DNA from: Exophiala sp. HKRS030
Taxonomy: Eukaryota; Ascomycota; Eurotiomycetes; Chaetothyriales; Herpotrichiellaceae
Reading direction: 5' to 3'
DNA length: 64,000 bases
Assembly (NCBI GenBank): GCA_023897205.1
Contig: JAHWDD010000008.1
Location: 1,054,001-1,118,000 of the forward strand
The position numbers and the translations under genes were made by a program. The notes beneath the pieces are model-generated. The model made no database searches. It was not told the DNA's origin and was given only the letters and a program-made list of their open reading frames with translations. The stretch's first letter is position 1; the number at the start of each line of letters is the position of its first letter. This document shows positions 9,575 through 19,767 of the stretch, one piece after another.

Positions 9575-10680
9575 TAAAGCGAAGTCTCTCTAATGCCAAC
9601 GCCCCGAGTGAGAAGGCCCTGTAGGGAGTCTTTCCAATTGGAATGTATGCCACCCCCAACACCCAGACTTAGCCAAGGTGTGTACTTCTCATTGCCGCCC
9701 TAAAGCGAGACCTATCTGCCGCCCGATACCGCCCAGTATGAGTCCCAGATTGAGGCTCATTACTGCTCGAATCGAGACTCATTACCGCCCATTACTACTA
9801 CAACTTTAGCCCTATTACTACCCGAAGTGAGACTTATTACTGCCCCAGAGTGAGTCTCAAGATGTGGCCTGTTACTACCATTACTTGACACTCTAGTGCT
9901 ACCCGGTACTGCCCAGATTCATGTCTCATTACTACTCAGGGTGTGGCCTATTCGCTCCTTAAAACGCTTGCTCGACGCGACGTCCATTACTGTCTGATAC
10001 TACCCAGTGTGTAACCTATCACTGCCTGAAGCGAGACTCATTACGAGACTCATTTCGAGGCTCATTTCTGGTCAATGCTCTCACAACCTGAAGCCCTGTT
10101 GCTGCCCAAGGTGTGACCTATTGCTGCCCCGAAGCGAAGGCCCTCATCTCTACCTACTGTAGCCATATACGCGCAAAGCAAAGTCTCTCCAATGCCACTG
10201 ACCCCGGATGAGGAGGCCTTGTAGGGAGTCTTTCTGATTTGAATATATGCCTTCTGCCCAGACCTCACTCATAATGCCAACTCAAAAGTTGACGGCTTCA
10301 ATACTAATCCGAAGATCGTCCGTCACCTAAAGTGTGAGGTGTGTGTGTACTGTGACGCCTAAAAGAGTGATGCCGCCCATATTCTTATCCCGATGACTAC
10401 TACCACCCAAGGGTGTGTGCGCCTAATTGCTGCCCAAGGTTAAGACCCATTACTACCCCGAAGCGAGACTCATTTCCGCCCAATGCTCCCCCAACCTGAA
10501 GCCCTATTACTGCCCCGAAATCAGACGTTGTCGCTACCTGATGCCGCCTAAGAGCCATGTCCCTTATGGTGCCCAGAGTGTGTGTGGCCTATCGCTACTC
10601 AATAATACTCAAAAGTGAGGCCTCCAATTACTGCTCGACCCTCCCAAAGTGAGGCGACCCTTTATCGTCTCGGACTGTGC
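9575..10680. repeat. Degenerate array of about 20-60 bp units plus a 90 bp direct repeat
   Basis: The phrase attactgcccgaagcgagac and variants recur every few tens of bases from about 9680 to 10640. A separate direct repeat (aaagcgaagtctctctaatgc, then ggccctgtagggagtctttc) is at about 9575-9660 and again at about 10168-10260. No gene. Confidence 0.8.
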
Positions 10681-12430
10681 TCGAAACGTGCCAATCTCTC
10701 TCCACACATGGTGAGGCCGATAAGTTTCCCCTAGGCGAGATTTGCCTTGACTCTGCTTGACGGTTTGATGCCTAACCGGAGACTGAGGCTGCTATCATAC
10801 TTCACGGTGCCCTACTGAAGAAGGCCATTATGCTACATGCTGCACAAATACTGCTAGGCAATCATGTCTGCCTGTCTTTTACTGCTCAGAGCGACATGCC
10901 TGCTCCTACGTAACAAAAGAGCTTCTCGATGCTCTATTAAATGGCTGGCTGGTAGGCTATAAGGCTACTTACTGCTAGGTGATCATGCCCGCTACATTGA
11001 TGCCTTAACCAGAGAGCAGGGTGTCGACCTTGTTACTTGCTGCCCGCTCGGCATGAGGGGGTGCTAACTCAATACTCTACAGGGGTGGCCATTAGGCTAC
11101 CTAACCCACCTACTACCAGGCTATCATGTCCACTACGTTACTACCCAAGCCGAGGTGCCTATTTGTCTACTACCCGCCCACCCTGGGACCTGCTACTCCA
11201 TGCTCTACTGGATGGTCATTAGGCTACACATTACCTACTAGTAGGTGAGCATGTTCGCTACGTTGTAACTCAACCAGAGGGTAGAGTGTAGTCTATTACT
11301 TGGCTGCCCGCCCCGTTGTGAGATTGATACTTCTCGATGCCCTACTGAGTGAGACTATCAGGCTACGTACTGCTGGGCGATCTTTCCTACACGCTACAGT
11401 TGATTGCCACAAGGCGAGACGTCTATTGCTTACTGTTCACCCCGACCCAATGGCTACTTCTAGGTGCTCTACTTACCATTTAAGCCATTAGACTACACGC
11501 TGCTGGGCGACTCATGTCCGCTACCCTGCTGCATTCCAGGCCTACTACTAGGCGACATGCCTATTACTTACTGCCTAAACACAGAGAATACTGCCCAGTT
11601 CTGAGGCTACTACTCGGTGCTCTCCTGGATGACTGGCAATAAGACTAAACACACTTACACTACTAGGCGACCTTTCCTGCTTACTACAGTTTAATAACCA
11701 ACCAAGAGAACTGAGATACGGCATATTGCTTGCTGCCCGCTCGTCATGAGGTTACTACTTCTCGATGGCCCTACTGAACTGGCTAGTAGGCGTGCCTGTT
11801 ACATGTTACTGGGCGAACCTTTCCTGCCTGCTACAAGTTGATGCCCAAAGCGAGAACGCCTATCGCTTGCCCTGGGGCTGCTCTACTCGGTTCCCCTACT
11901 TAGGTGGCTTGATAGGCTTACCTGTTACCTGTTGTTAGGCGAGATTTGCCTCGTCTCTGCTTGACGGGTTGAGACCCATCTCAGAGAGACTGAGGTACAG
12001 CCTATTGCTTGTCTGCACTGGCCGCCCGGGCTCGTCTTTGCTACCCAAGTTAAAGTGCTTATTGCTTAGCTGCCCGCCCACTATGAGACTACTACTCAAG
12101 TGCTCTACTGAATACCTAGCCCTAAGTCTACACACTTATACTGCTAGGAGGCTCATGTCTCCCCGGGTTGGTGCTCAACACACGAGATCTTTCGAGCTCT
12201 CTACGGCTATCAGTCTACACACACGCACACACACACACGCCAACAGGGATCATGTCCGCCTACGTCGCCGTTCCATGCGAGGTGCCTATTGCTGCCCAAC
12301 CTATAAGCTTCTTAGTGCCCTACTGGAGGAGTCTGGGTAGGCTACATACTGCCAGGCAACCCATCTGCCTGCGTTCGCTGACCTTGTGGACTGCTACTTT
12401 TCGATGCCCCTACTGGATGAGACTATTGGT
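10681..12430. repeat. Degenerate tandem array with about 150-180 bp higher-order period
   Basis: Recurring words are taggcgatcatgtccgctac, aagcgagaacgcctattgct, tactgcccgctcg, atgaggctactactcgatgc and gccctactgaatggctag. They appear in a regular order from about 10.8 to 12.4 kb. Relatives occur at 17.17-17.35 kb and, more weakly, at 1.4-1.9 kb. A (CA)n run lies at about 12212-12240. No gene. Confidence 0.8.
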
Positions 12431-12436
12431 TACAAG

Positions 12437-12620
12437 TCCTTTCCGAATGGTATCTTGAGTTGATTATTTGCAACTCCAAGACATGTAGGACTCAGTGCCC
12501 TTTGGTCACTCAAAATCCTAGATATTTTACATTATTGACCAATCATATAAAGTGCCTAATAGTGGCATCATATTATTGCCAAGAATTATTATGGTATGAT
12601 CTAGGTTGCGTAGAGGGAAA
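12437..12620. repeat. Dispersed repeat family G, copy 1
   Basis: The words agtcctttccgaatggtat, cctagatattttacattatt, attgaccaatcata and catcatattattgccaagaa are shared, in order, with 18.38-18.73 kb and 61.54-61.78 kb. Three diverged copies indicate an old dispersed element; no ORF is conserved. Confidence 0.65.
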
Positions 12621-12719
12621 GACTTGGATGGCTGGAGGAGGGTACAGTACTGTGGCCACAGAGAGGGTACCTTGGGCGCTGAGGACTACTTCTGGATTAT
12701 TATTACTCCTATGCCGGTG

Positions 12720-12870
12720 AGGGTTAACTCTGGCTGTGAGGCTGTGAGGGGTTTGGGATTACGTAACTGACTTGGCTGGCTAGTGACCACAACAACAATC
12801 CCAAGTCAACATATCATCACCACTGGAATTATTTGTTAGCAAACTGCGCTGCTCGGCCTTAAAACAATAC
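12720..12870. repeat. Dispersed repeat shared with 62.2-62.43 kb
   Basis: The segment ggtgagggttaactc, tggctggctagtgacca, acaacaacaatcc and aaattatttgttaacaaactgcg is matched in order by 62220-62420. The sequence ends in aaactgcgctgc, as does the other copy. Confidence 0.55.
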
Positions 12871-12941
12871 CTACAACAATGTCACCAATGCTCATACTAG
12901 TTCTTCTTCTTCCATGAGCAATATGGCCTCAAGACGACAAA

Positions 12942-14174
12942 ATGGCTAGCGGGCATGCAGACGACGATCGTGTCGTATGGTCTCGTTACCCGCAACCCTC
13001 ACATCCTGAGAAATCCCAAAGTCTCCCCAGCAAAGAGCGTATTCTCATCCTGCATCCCGGTTACGACAGAACTCTCCTCATACTGCCTCGTCTAGATGCT
13101 GGCGGTTTTCACCATGAGACGATACGAATCGCCTGTGGTATTCTCGTCAACAACTCGTGGGACGGCTTCTTCTCCTTGGGCAGAAGAGGCGAAGATCCGG
13201 TTCCATTGACAGAAACGATATTGAAAGAGGGAAAATACTATTTCCAGACATCACGATCACTGGACGGTGAGGACACTTTCCCCAAGAAAGTAATCTCTTA
13301 CGAAGCATTCTAATGAGGACTAGATCTGAATTATGCAATCACTCCCAACTTTGGACACTGGCGCTTCCCATATCAGAATCTCCCTCCTTCCTGGCACGAC
13401 ATTTCCTCCGACCTCTCCTCCTCTGAGCAATCTTCGCAACCATACCCGTTTGGTAGTGACAGTTGCCGAATCACACTGTTCGAAGACGGCGTCGAAGATG
13501 CCTACCTGATCCCCCGCACCGAAAGGCATTGGTTCAACTCCAATTTGGGCCTGTATACCAACACCACCACAAGAGCAGACAAGCTTCAACACCCAGACAA
13601 CATGATCCGGCTACGAAGCGATATACACAAAATTTTTGACGCGAAAGTCTTCACCATCGTACCCATTGAGGGACGGTTAGTCGTGTCCTGCTTGAACGCA
13701 ATGCCTCGCTCTCAGACTGCACAAATTTACCATGGCGTCGAAATCCACCAAATCGAAAACCGAGATCTTCTCGGAGAATTTCTATTCGCACGTTTTGCGT
13801 ACACCATCTTTGAGCTCCTGCGAGGATTCTTGGAAGTAAATGCAGAAGTAAAGCTCCGCCTTTGGATCGACAACAAGATTACAGAGGAGATTTGTGATTC
13901 GGAACGTTCCTCTCAGTTTGCCAGAACCACAGCAAGTCAGGGTAAAAGTTGTAGCGCCAGTCCGCGCAAGCGTCCACGTCCGGGTCCGGCAGGCACCGGA
14001 TCGGCCGGGGATAGTGGCGATATGTATAGTGATGATGAAGATGATTCGGAAGAGGAGGTTCGAGGTCGTAAACGGAGACGAAGCGCTTCTTCCGAATCAA
14101 AAGACTGGTTCGAGGAGAGGTGGATGCCGAGCTTTCCTCATAGCCCTCACATGGAGGTTACAGTTCAATATTGA
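12942..14174 (+). CDS. HNH_2-type nuclease-family protein (probably catalytically altered)
   Basis: Member of the fungal HNH_2 endonuclease-like family; the cellular role in fungi is unknown. Exon 1 (12942-13266) has the family N-terminus (ILILHPGYDRTLLILPRL, then IACGILVNNSWDGFF). A 57 bp intron (13267-13323) runs GTGAGG, a TTCTAAT branch site, then CTAG, and removes two in-frame stops. Exon 2 (13324-14174) resumes DLNYAITPNFGHWRFPYQNL. The spliced protein is 391 residues. The HNH core follows C156 (CRITLFEDGVEDA): the family's Ala-His-Leu-X-Pro is AYLIP here, with Tyr169 in place of the first His, while Asn201 and His210 (LRSDIHKIFD) are kept. Loss of that His suggests weak or no nuclease activity (inference). 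The C-terminus has basic and acidic patches (RKRPRP, YSDDEDDSEEE, GRKRRR), a likely nuclear signal. A second family member faces it at 15.7-17.0 kb. Confidence 0.8.
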
Positions 14175-14390
14175 TATGGACTGTCGACGGTACACGCATG
14201 GTTGAGGCTTTTGATTATGCTACAGGTGTTATTGAGGGCCGCCGCAGCAGTGTTGGCACTAGCCACATGACCAAGATCTCCTGATATAGATCAAGTGGTA
14301 TAAAAACTCCTCGTCCAAGCCAACTTGTACCAGCAGTAATTTCGTACCGTCAGCAGCCAGACAGACTTTGCCTTGCATTTGCGTAGCATA
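14175..14390. other. Intergenic, no gene recognised
   Basis: Short non-coding stretch after the HNH gene, before the array. Contains ccacatgaccaagatctcctg, a diverged form of the foldback-family internal word. Confidence 0.5.
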
Positions 14391-15060
14391 CCAAATCGGC
14401 AGCACTTCCAATCCTTTGCTCCCTTCATACCATGCAGCTACTTTGCTATGTTGATGCCCAAGGCGAGGCCAGAAAATTTCATTCTACAATGCTGCCTTCT
14501 TACAATGTGTTGCCTTTTGCAATATTGCATTCAGTCCCTTGTTCCTCCCTATCACGCAGGGGTCCTCACGTCAACAAGATATGGATGCCCCAAAGTGAGG
14601 CCAGCAGATTGCATCTTGCAATGTTTCATTCCGCAATGTTTCCACTTTACGACATTGCATTCAGTCTCTTGTTCGTCCCATCACAAAGTCCTGTCACTCC
14701 AGCAAGGCGTTTGATTACCCAAAGTGAGGCCAGCAGATTCCCTTTTGCCCTGTCACCTTTTTGCCCTGTCGTCTTTTGCCCTGTCGCCTTTTGCTCTGTC
14801 GCCTTTTGCCCCGTTGTCTTTTTGCCCATTCTGTGATGGTGCCTTTTTGCCCAGTTTGCCGTGTTGTCTTCTACAATGTTACCTTTTGTCAGGTTGCCTC
14901 TTGCCATATTGCCTTTTGCAACAATGCCATGTTGACCTTTGTAAAGTTGCTCTTTGCAATATTTCCATGTGGCCTTCTACAATGTTGTCATGTTGCATTC
15001 TACAATGTTACCTTTTGTAAAGTTGCCTTTTGCAATGTCGAGCATTCGTTGCTGTGATCT
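14391..15060. repeat. Minisatellite array, family A in inverted orientation, with a 15 bp subarray
   Basis: The word gcattcagtcccttgttcct (14525) is the reverse complement of the unit at 232-262, and gcccaaagtgaggccagcag recurs three times. Between about 14750 and 14830 a 15-16 bp unit, cttttgccctgtcgc, repeats six times. Then ttgcaatgttgcc-like words continue to 15040. ORFs rich in CLLPC are translation of the repeat. Confidence 0.85.
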
Positions 15061-15087
15061 TACTCCCACAGAGACTGCTTGGTGTTT

Positions 15088-15190
15088 TGCCAGGCACATT
15101 CAGTTCTCTCTTTTCTCCCTGCCAGGCACACCCAGTTCTCTCTCTTCTCTCTACTAGGCACACTTAGTTCTCTCTTTTCTCCCACCGTAG
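15088..15190. repeat. Tandem repeat of about 36-44 bp, three copies
   Basis: The unit caggcacacccagttctctc plus a pyrimidine run occurs at about 15091, 15122 and 15157. Confidence 0.8.
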
Positions 15191-15266
15191 AGTTCTTACT
15201 TAAGCAAGATATTGATGCCCAAGATAAGGGCTTTGCTAAAGAATGAGATATCTTGACCATCAGAGA

Positions 15267-15585
15267 TGTCACAACCATGGGTTGGAAACACGACTGAAGA
15301 ATTCAGTACGAAGGAGAGCCTTTTGGTTTGTAGGTGTTGTTGATGCCGCAGCGCAGTCTCTTCTGGTGTGGGCGCAGGTGCAAGAGAACAAAGCAGCTAA
15401 AACTTTGGCTGGTCAATGGTGAGGGGAAACACAGTAAACTCCAAATAATTGTAACAATACAGGATCCCGATCATGTGACTAGTGCTATTTACCTCGGCCT
15501 GCGCCCACACAGACACGAGCCTGCGCTGCGGCCTTGATACCTTCTCAGAACACGCTCCTTTGTACTGTAACCCATAGTCGTGATA
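15267..15585. mobile_element. Foldback/MITE-like element, complete copy, 319 bp
   Basis: The left end tgtcacaaccatgggttgg and the right end cccatagtcgtgata are imperfect inverted repeats. The TIR continues with cagtacgaaggag and, further in, gccgcagcgcag, present at the left and inverted at the right. The internal word gatcatgtgactagtgct is at about 15470. No transposase is encoded, so mobility would need a partner in trans. Confidence 0.75.
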
Positions 15586-15680
15586 GTGAGGAACTCCATA
15601 ACACCAGCGCTCGCATTTCTCATAAGCATATCGATAAGTTAATCAGACATTCATTCCAAACACACATATGTGCAGAATAA

Positions 15681-16971
15681 TCAGCAGACACGAATCCGCC
15701 CATCCACCCAGCCATGAATCCGTAAAGCAGTGAAATGGCCCAACGGAGTTGACCCATCCACAGAGATTCCTCCCTTGTCAAGGTCGTAAAGGATACTGTC
15801 AATATAGCTGCCGGCAGCGCTCATGTGAAGTATCTTTGCAATGGCCGCGTGGATAGCAAGTAATCGTGGAGAAGGAGGATCAATCGTTCGGGTGTCAGTC
15901 AGGAAAAGTGTACGAGTGACAGGGAAAAGCGGATGGCGTCCTATGCCAGTGTCGGTTGAGTCGATGCGGTAGGTATGTTGTTCGTTTCCTGTGGCCTCAA
16001 AATAGGCCTCGAACCTGCCAAAAAGGTCATGGAAATCATGAGTCAATGTGATCGCATTGCGTGGGCGGTCGATGTTAACGCCTTCAATCAGATGTACCAC
16101 GCCATCGTCGAACATGTTCAAGATTGCAAGCGCTAGTCTTTTTGACTCATCCTTCGAGAAATAGTTAGTTGCCTGTCAGGTCAAAGATGCTCAACAAATA
16201 GTAGCGAACATACCAACTCTGTCTTCCCACTTGAAAGAGTCATTAACGAGTGAGGCATAATATGTGCCACCTCCAACGTAGTAAACGTGCCTCTTTCTTC
16301 AGACAGGAGATTTCCTTCATCGTCTTGTGCGTTCTCCGCGCCATCCCGAGACACACGCGTCCTCATTTGATCACGGTCAAATGTGCGTGAGATGACACAG
16401 CGATAATGATCACGTATAAGGCATTCACCTCTCAAAGCAGCCAGCCGGTCGGTAGTTCCGGCGATGGTATGTACACTTTGCACGTCGGAAAGGATCGCAG
16501 GCGAAGGTTGAGGGGTTTTTTTCGTTGTAGCTCTCACTAATTGGCGCACCGTCAGCGGATATTAACTATCGAAACTCCGATCAGAATCATCTTACAGGGA
16601 AGGAAGAAGTTCTCAAAAAGCGTCTGTGCGAAATCTACCAATCTTGGTACGTGTTCGGACGCAGGGGTCGATTCCGACGGCGAAACATCACTCGAGATCT
16701 CTGTATGTCGGAAGAAGAAGCGCAGAAAGTTGTCCTTGGATGTTTCGGATCGCGCGAATTCGTAGGTCAATCGTACGAGAGTGATGGGTTTGTATGGCTT
16801 CGGATCTTGCAACGGTTCGCATGCGTCGATTACTGCAGTAAAAACACGCGTCCAATCCTGTCGTTGTTCGGGGCTGAGCGGCGGAGTTGCTGCGCACGAA
16901 TCAATCACTCCCTCGAGGGACGATTGATGGCGATGATGGGGTTCAGCTGGTGAGCATTGTGCAGTCGACAT
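15681..16971 (-). CDS. HNH_2-type nuclease-family protein
   Basis: Second HNH_2 family gene, 389 residues from three exons: 16971-16596, 16536-16214 and 16151-15681. Intron 1 (16595-16537, 59 bp) has GTAAGA, GCTGAC and TTAG. Intron 2 (16213-16152, 62 bp) has GTATGT, ACTAAC and GAAG. Frames join exactly. The core has two cysteines (C164 and C172) in GECLIRDHYRCVISR, the AHIMPHS motif (His217), DESKRLALAILNMFDDGV, and NAITLTHDFHDLFG with Asn265 and His274, so the HNH residues are present. The tail TIDPPSPRLLAIHAAIAKIL is typical of this family. An upstream in-frame ATG at 17100 exists; 16971 (MSTAQCSP) is preferred because the extension has no family-like sequence. It converges with the HNH gene at 12.9-14.2 kb. 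Substrate and biological role are unknown. Confidence 0.82.
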
Positions 16972-17104
16972 GTTCACCGTTGTTCCCTCGAAGTGTAGAG
17001 AACGGTAAATGAAATCTAAACTGCGCTCGAAGAAAGCGAAGGCGGATCGCTTAACCTTCCATAATGGTCTGCTCCCAAGCCACAGGAGCTTATGGTACAA
17101 CCAC

Positions 17105-17350
17105 GCCTGAGTGACGCCACAAGGTGTGGCTTGGGAATTTCAGGCTTGGCAGGATGCTTTCTTTCCGTTTGGCGACTTTTCGAGAAGTCTAGGCGAGGCG
17201 AAAACTCTCGCTACTTCTCGATGCCCTACTTACACATTCAGGTCATTAGGCTACCTGACTACTACCTTGCTACTAGGCGATCATGTTCGCTACGTTGCTA
17301 ACCCAAGTCGATGTATCTATCGCTTACTGCTCGGCGACCATGTCTCGTCT
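17105..17350. repeat. Detached piece of the 10.7-12.4 kb array family
   Basis: The words cgctacttctcgatgcccta, taggctacctgactacta and taggcgatcatgttcgctac occur in the same order as in the large array. The element begins just behind the start of the HNH gene, within its likely promoter. Confidence 0.65.
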
Positions 17351-17720
17351 CGATGCTGCCCCCGACACGAGGCTTTCTCGGTGCTCATATTGCAACCAAC
17401 GTCCAAAATACCTTTCGGAAGGACTTGCGGCCATCAACAATATCTTGCAAGACAGCAAACCCGTCTGGCCACCCGGATTCATTCACAAAAGTGTCTCACA
17501 TGGAACCGCACGCATCTGCGGCCACCGGTGGTGTCTCGCGACAGTCGCATGCGCTCGGGCACTACCGAAATGCCCTCCTTTCCATTGGGTCATGATGGTT
17601 TACCCGAACAGTCTCTTGTCCTGTCGCAGGGTCGTGAGGCGACACAGATCACACCATCTTTCCGCACGAGACCCGCATGGTCTATCCTCCATTGACCTCT
17701 GAACACCCCTCTCTGAACTT
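17351..17720. other. No gene recognised; possibly 5' flank of the Ty3 relic
   Basis: Two plus-strand frames stay open for 140-194 codons across 17111-17702, but neither shows a recognisable domain and the array fragment lies inside them. It may be decayed retrotransposon polyprotein upstream of the integrase fragment (inference). Confidence 0.35.
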
Positions 17721-17779
17721 CTCCCTTTGTGACTTCCCGGCCTTTTTTGCTGGCACCAGGGATCCATCGCCTGAAGGGC

Positions 17780-18230
17780 CCTCGTGAGATTCGTGGGACG
17801 CTACTGGTGGCCGCAGATGAGAAAGAAGATCTTCGCTTACGTCGATACGTGCGATACCTGTCGGCGAATGAAGGTCCTCAGGCATAAGCTCTATGGGTAA
17901 CTACGACCACTTTCTCAACCATAGAGACCGTGGCAAGACATCTCTATGGACCTTATCACAGGCTTTTTGCCTGCGAGTTATCGTGGAATCGCATGTGATG
18001 CGATACCAGTGGTGGTAGACAGATTCTCGAAAATGGTGAGTTTCATCCCCTGTCGAGGGACAGTCGACGCTGTCGAACTGGAACAGTCAGCACTAGAAAG
18101 GATAATCGCAAGGTTATCAACGCCCCGAGGTTCATCGTCCCAGACCGAGACACCACCTTCACTTCATCCTATCGAGGAGCTCTATGCTCGTACCTTGCGA
18201 CTCACCGACTATTCTTAATCGCCTACGGCT
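17780..18230 (+). pseudogene. Ty3/gypsy integrase fragment, frameshifted
   Basis: The relic encodes part of a retrotransposon integrase. The zinc-binding region survives as RYWWPQMRKKIFAYVDTCDTC with a CxxC pair, but in a frame different from its upstream His part. After a stop and frame change the catalytic core begins [13 protein letters not shown] (first Asp) and continues [15 protein letters not shown]. Another frameshift near 18120 precedes [20 protein letters not shown], holding the second Asp. The sequence stops being alignable at about 18225, before the catalytic Glu. No LTRs, reverse transcriptase or protease were found nearby, so the copy is a dead internal fragment. Confidence 0.8.
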
Positions 18231-18379
18231 AGCACGAAGGAAGCAGGCGAAGCACGCCGAGCACGACCTTTAATAGATGAAGAATCGACAGACTCACGAG
18301 GTCTGTCAGGTCCAAGTATGCAGGACGACGCATGATTGCCGCAATAATGCTGCAACTTTTTCCGAAGGACATCTTGGAT

Positions 18380-18730
18380 GTGTTGAGTGCAAGTCCTTCG
18401 GAACGGTGTTTTGGGTATGTCGCGCAATAATAAATAATTGCAAGGCCTAATGATATAGGGTGTCATGGTTACAAGCCCTCAGTATTATCAAGCTTGAGTG
18501 TGTTGCGAATTAATAATGACGAGTCCTAATCATCTTGGGTTGTGTCATCAAGTGTGGTGCACATATCCTAGATAGTTTAAGCTCGGTGCACATTCATCCT
18601 ACATAGATATTTTGAATGATTGCGCATTTCATCCAAGATAAATACATAGAATGATTGACATGATTGACCCAATCAAATGAGAGGAGTGTGTCAGACAGTG
18701 ACATCATATTATTGCCAAGAATTTGTTGTT
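18380..18730. repeat. Dispersed repeat family G, copy 2
   Basis: Shares aagtccttcggaacggtgtt, ttgggtatgtcg, ttgcgaattaataatgac, atgattgacccaatcaaatg and catcatattattgccaagaa with the copies at 12.44 and 61.54 kb. It follows the Ty3 relic directly. Confidence 0.65.
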
Positions 18731-19590
18731 GACTGCCAGGAGTTGCGCAGTTGGTTGAACTAGGGGACCGCAGAAGGGAAGACCTGTGATGCCAGAGGAT
18801 CACATGAGGTCACGTGGCGCCGAGCGCTACTACACTTGCTATTGATGGCAGAGGGAAGTACTTTGGCTGCAATAGTTGTGACTTGGTGGCCACCTGAGAC
18901 GCCTACTGACTGCTGATGAGAGCTAAACACTAGTCACATGATCAGAGTCTTGACAACTCGGTACACGTGATGGCTGGTTGGTGGTTTTGAAGGCACTCTC
19001 CATCAGCAGACCCAAATGTAACAAAGTCTAACCTGTAAGAATATGCCTTACAGCGGAGCTTGTTGCCTTCGTTTCGGGGGCGTCAACAGGTCTAACTCCC
19101 GGGTAAGCAATGTAACAAGTTCTGGCCCGTAAGAAAACCCCCCTTCTGTAGATGTCATTACAATACGGCCTATTACTGTCACTTCTGGGGCAGCAATACC
19201 GCTAACGTCTGCCCTGTAAAGTTCCGACGAAGCGTCCGAACGCCACCCTCCTGCCTGGCGCGTCGTCGTCGACGGGATGGTTCCACCACAACAACTCTGG
19301 ATCTCTGGATCTACCTTGACCCTTGTCACGTCGGCACCCCTGTCCGAGAGAAGGATCCGAAGTTGAGACCAACATGCCTCGATGAGATGAGCTGTGAGGG
19401 CTTTGGGGCATGCAGGGACTTTGACATTTCGACTACTGTGCGAATGTGAAACGTACAGCAAGCCACCCTCTGTTTTCTCGATCCTTCATGACCCTCCTTG
19501 TTTTGACACTTTGTTTTGACCGACCAACGCGGAGCATATACTCTCAGAAACCCAACCTCTGTGTGGGGAGTACCAGATCAACTCACTCGC
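18731..19590. other. Intergenic, no gene recognised
   Basis: Holds the foldback-family word actagtcacatgatcag at about 18930 without visible ends, and words tctgccctgtaa/tctggcccgtaag repeated near 19030-19215. The minus-strand ORF at 19048-19461 has no recognisable domain. Confidence 0.5.
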
Positions 19591-19767
19591 CTCAACAAAC
19601 ATAAAAAGAGTCCCTCTTCCCACCATCATCTCAACACCTTCTTCTCCCCAACATCTTCCCCTTCTTCTACTACCATTAATACTTGTACTCTGTACTTCCT
19701 TGACTGATCCTACTTACCACCACTCTTCATTCACACCCACTTCCCCCACAAAACGACAACAATCAAG
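19591..19767 (+). promoter_or_regulatory. Probable core promoter and leader of the 19768 gene
   Basis: An A/T-rich acataaaaag (about 19599) lies about 165 bp upstream of the ATG. It is followed by a CT-rich stretch (ccccttcttctactacc and similar) and an A-rich run ending caacaatcaagATG. This is a typical filamentous-fungal promoter/leader layout. Confidence 0.5.

Noticed and set aside
9575..12430. CRISPR-like or rRNA-type repeat array
   Set aside because: Units are degenerate with no constant repeat and unique spacer pattern, and the organism is eukaryotic.
14724..15057. Cys/Leu-rich ORFs that look like membrane or effector proteins
   Set aside because: They come from the cttttgccctgtcgc subarray; cysteines follow the repeat period.
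17946..18218. A standalone 90-residue gene
   Set aside because: Its sequence is the core of a Ty3 integrase that continues in other frames on both sides.
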